DNA of 5,187 nucleotides from contig JAXGVG010000130.1 in assembly GCA_040773965.1 (NCBI GenBank), positions 1 to 5,187 of the forward strand, written 5' to 3'. The notes beneath the pieces are model-generated. The model saw nothing but the letters and a program-made list of their open reading frames with translations, was not told the DNA's origin and did no database searches. Every line of letters starts with the position of its first letter. Position 1 is the stretch's first letter. Shown one piece after another: positions 5,172 through 5,187 of the stretch. A program made the translations under genes and the position numbers. Source of the stretch: JAXGVG01 sp040773965 (GTDB lineage: Bacteria; Pseudomonadota; Alphaproteobacteria; UBA9219).

Positions 5172-5187
5172 CGCGTTGGATTTTTGC

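Larger units (their letters stand above)
4877..5187. other. Region upstream of the glycosyltransferase, no supported gene
   Basis: About 310 bases without a credible gene: short frames on either strand lack family resemblance, ribosome-binding sites and codon bias. It contains a cluster of inverted repeats (4916-4999) and a terminator-like hairpin at the right edge (5128-5171). The glycosyltransferase promoter should lie here on the - strand, but I find no convincing -35/-10 pair. Confidence 0.5.

Noticed and set aside
1..5187. CRISPR array
   Set aside because: There are no regularly spaced repeats of 20-40 bases; the only tandem repeat is the 10-base pair at 987-1008.

Overview
The window looks like chromosomal DNA from a bacterium of moderate GC, most likely an alphaproteobacterium. 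This lineage guess rests on the style of the protein at the left edge, the family feel of the membrane glycosyltransferase and the CUCC-bearing small-RNA candidate; it is not proven. Two backbone segments (1-938 and about 3057-5187) flank a visibly more A+T-rich segment (about 970-3056) made of broken genes.

Left backbone (+ strand): the 3' end of an unrecognised helical protein (1-372), then a 490-base intergenic stretch. That stretch holds an AT-rich inverted repeat, a candidate small RNA ending in a very strong intrinsic terminator (about 550-640), a second terminator (713-739), and an intact tRNA-Val(GAC) with encoded CCA (864-938). The terminator after the tRNA uses the tRNA 3' end as its 5' arm.

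Middle (- strand, read from 3056 down to 1027): a truncated IS3-family element (left end plus the first 28 codons of orfA), a fragment resembling the anti-phage protein QatB, a fragment resembling a TrmB-type sensor domain, and the C-terminal half of an OLD-family ATPase/TOPRIM nuclease. None of these has both a proper start and a continuous frame. A tandem 10-bp direct repeat next to the tRNA (987-1008) looks like integrase-binding DNA. The simplest reading is the wreck of a defence island that once integrated at tRNA-Val, later cut down by deletions and an insertion sequence.

Right backbone (- strand): one long intact gene (4876-3020) for a multi-pass membrane glycosyltransferase with a C-terminal TPR region. 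Its last dozen codons and stop lie inside the IS3 left end, so the insertion sequence has rewritten its C-terminus. Its upstream region (4877-5187) has no supported gene but carries several nested and mutually exclusive inverted repeats that could fold in the leader RNA.

No complete new system is present. The most rewarding items are the chimeric defence remnants, the candidate sRNA, and the IS-capped glycosyltransferase.
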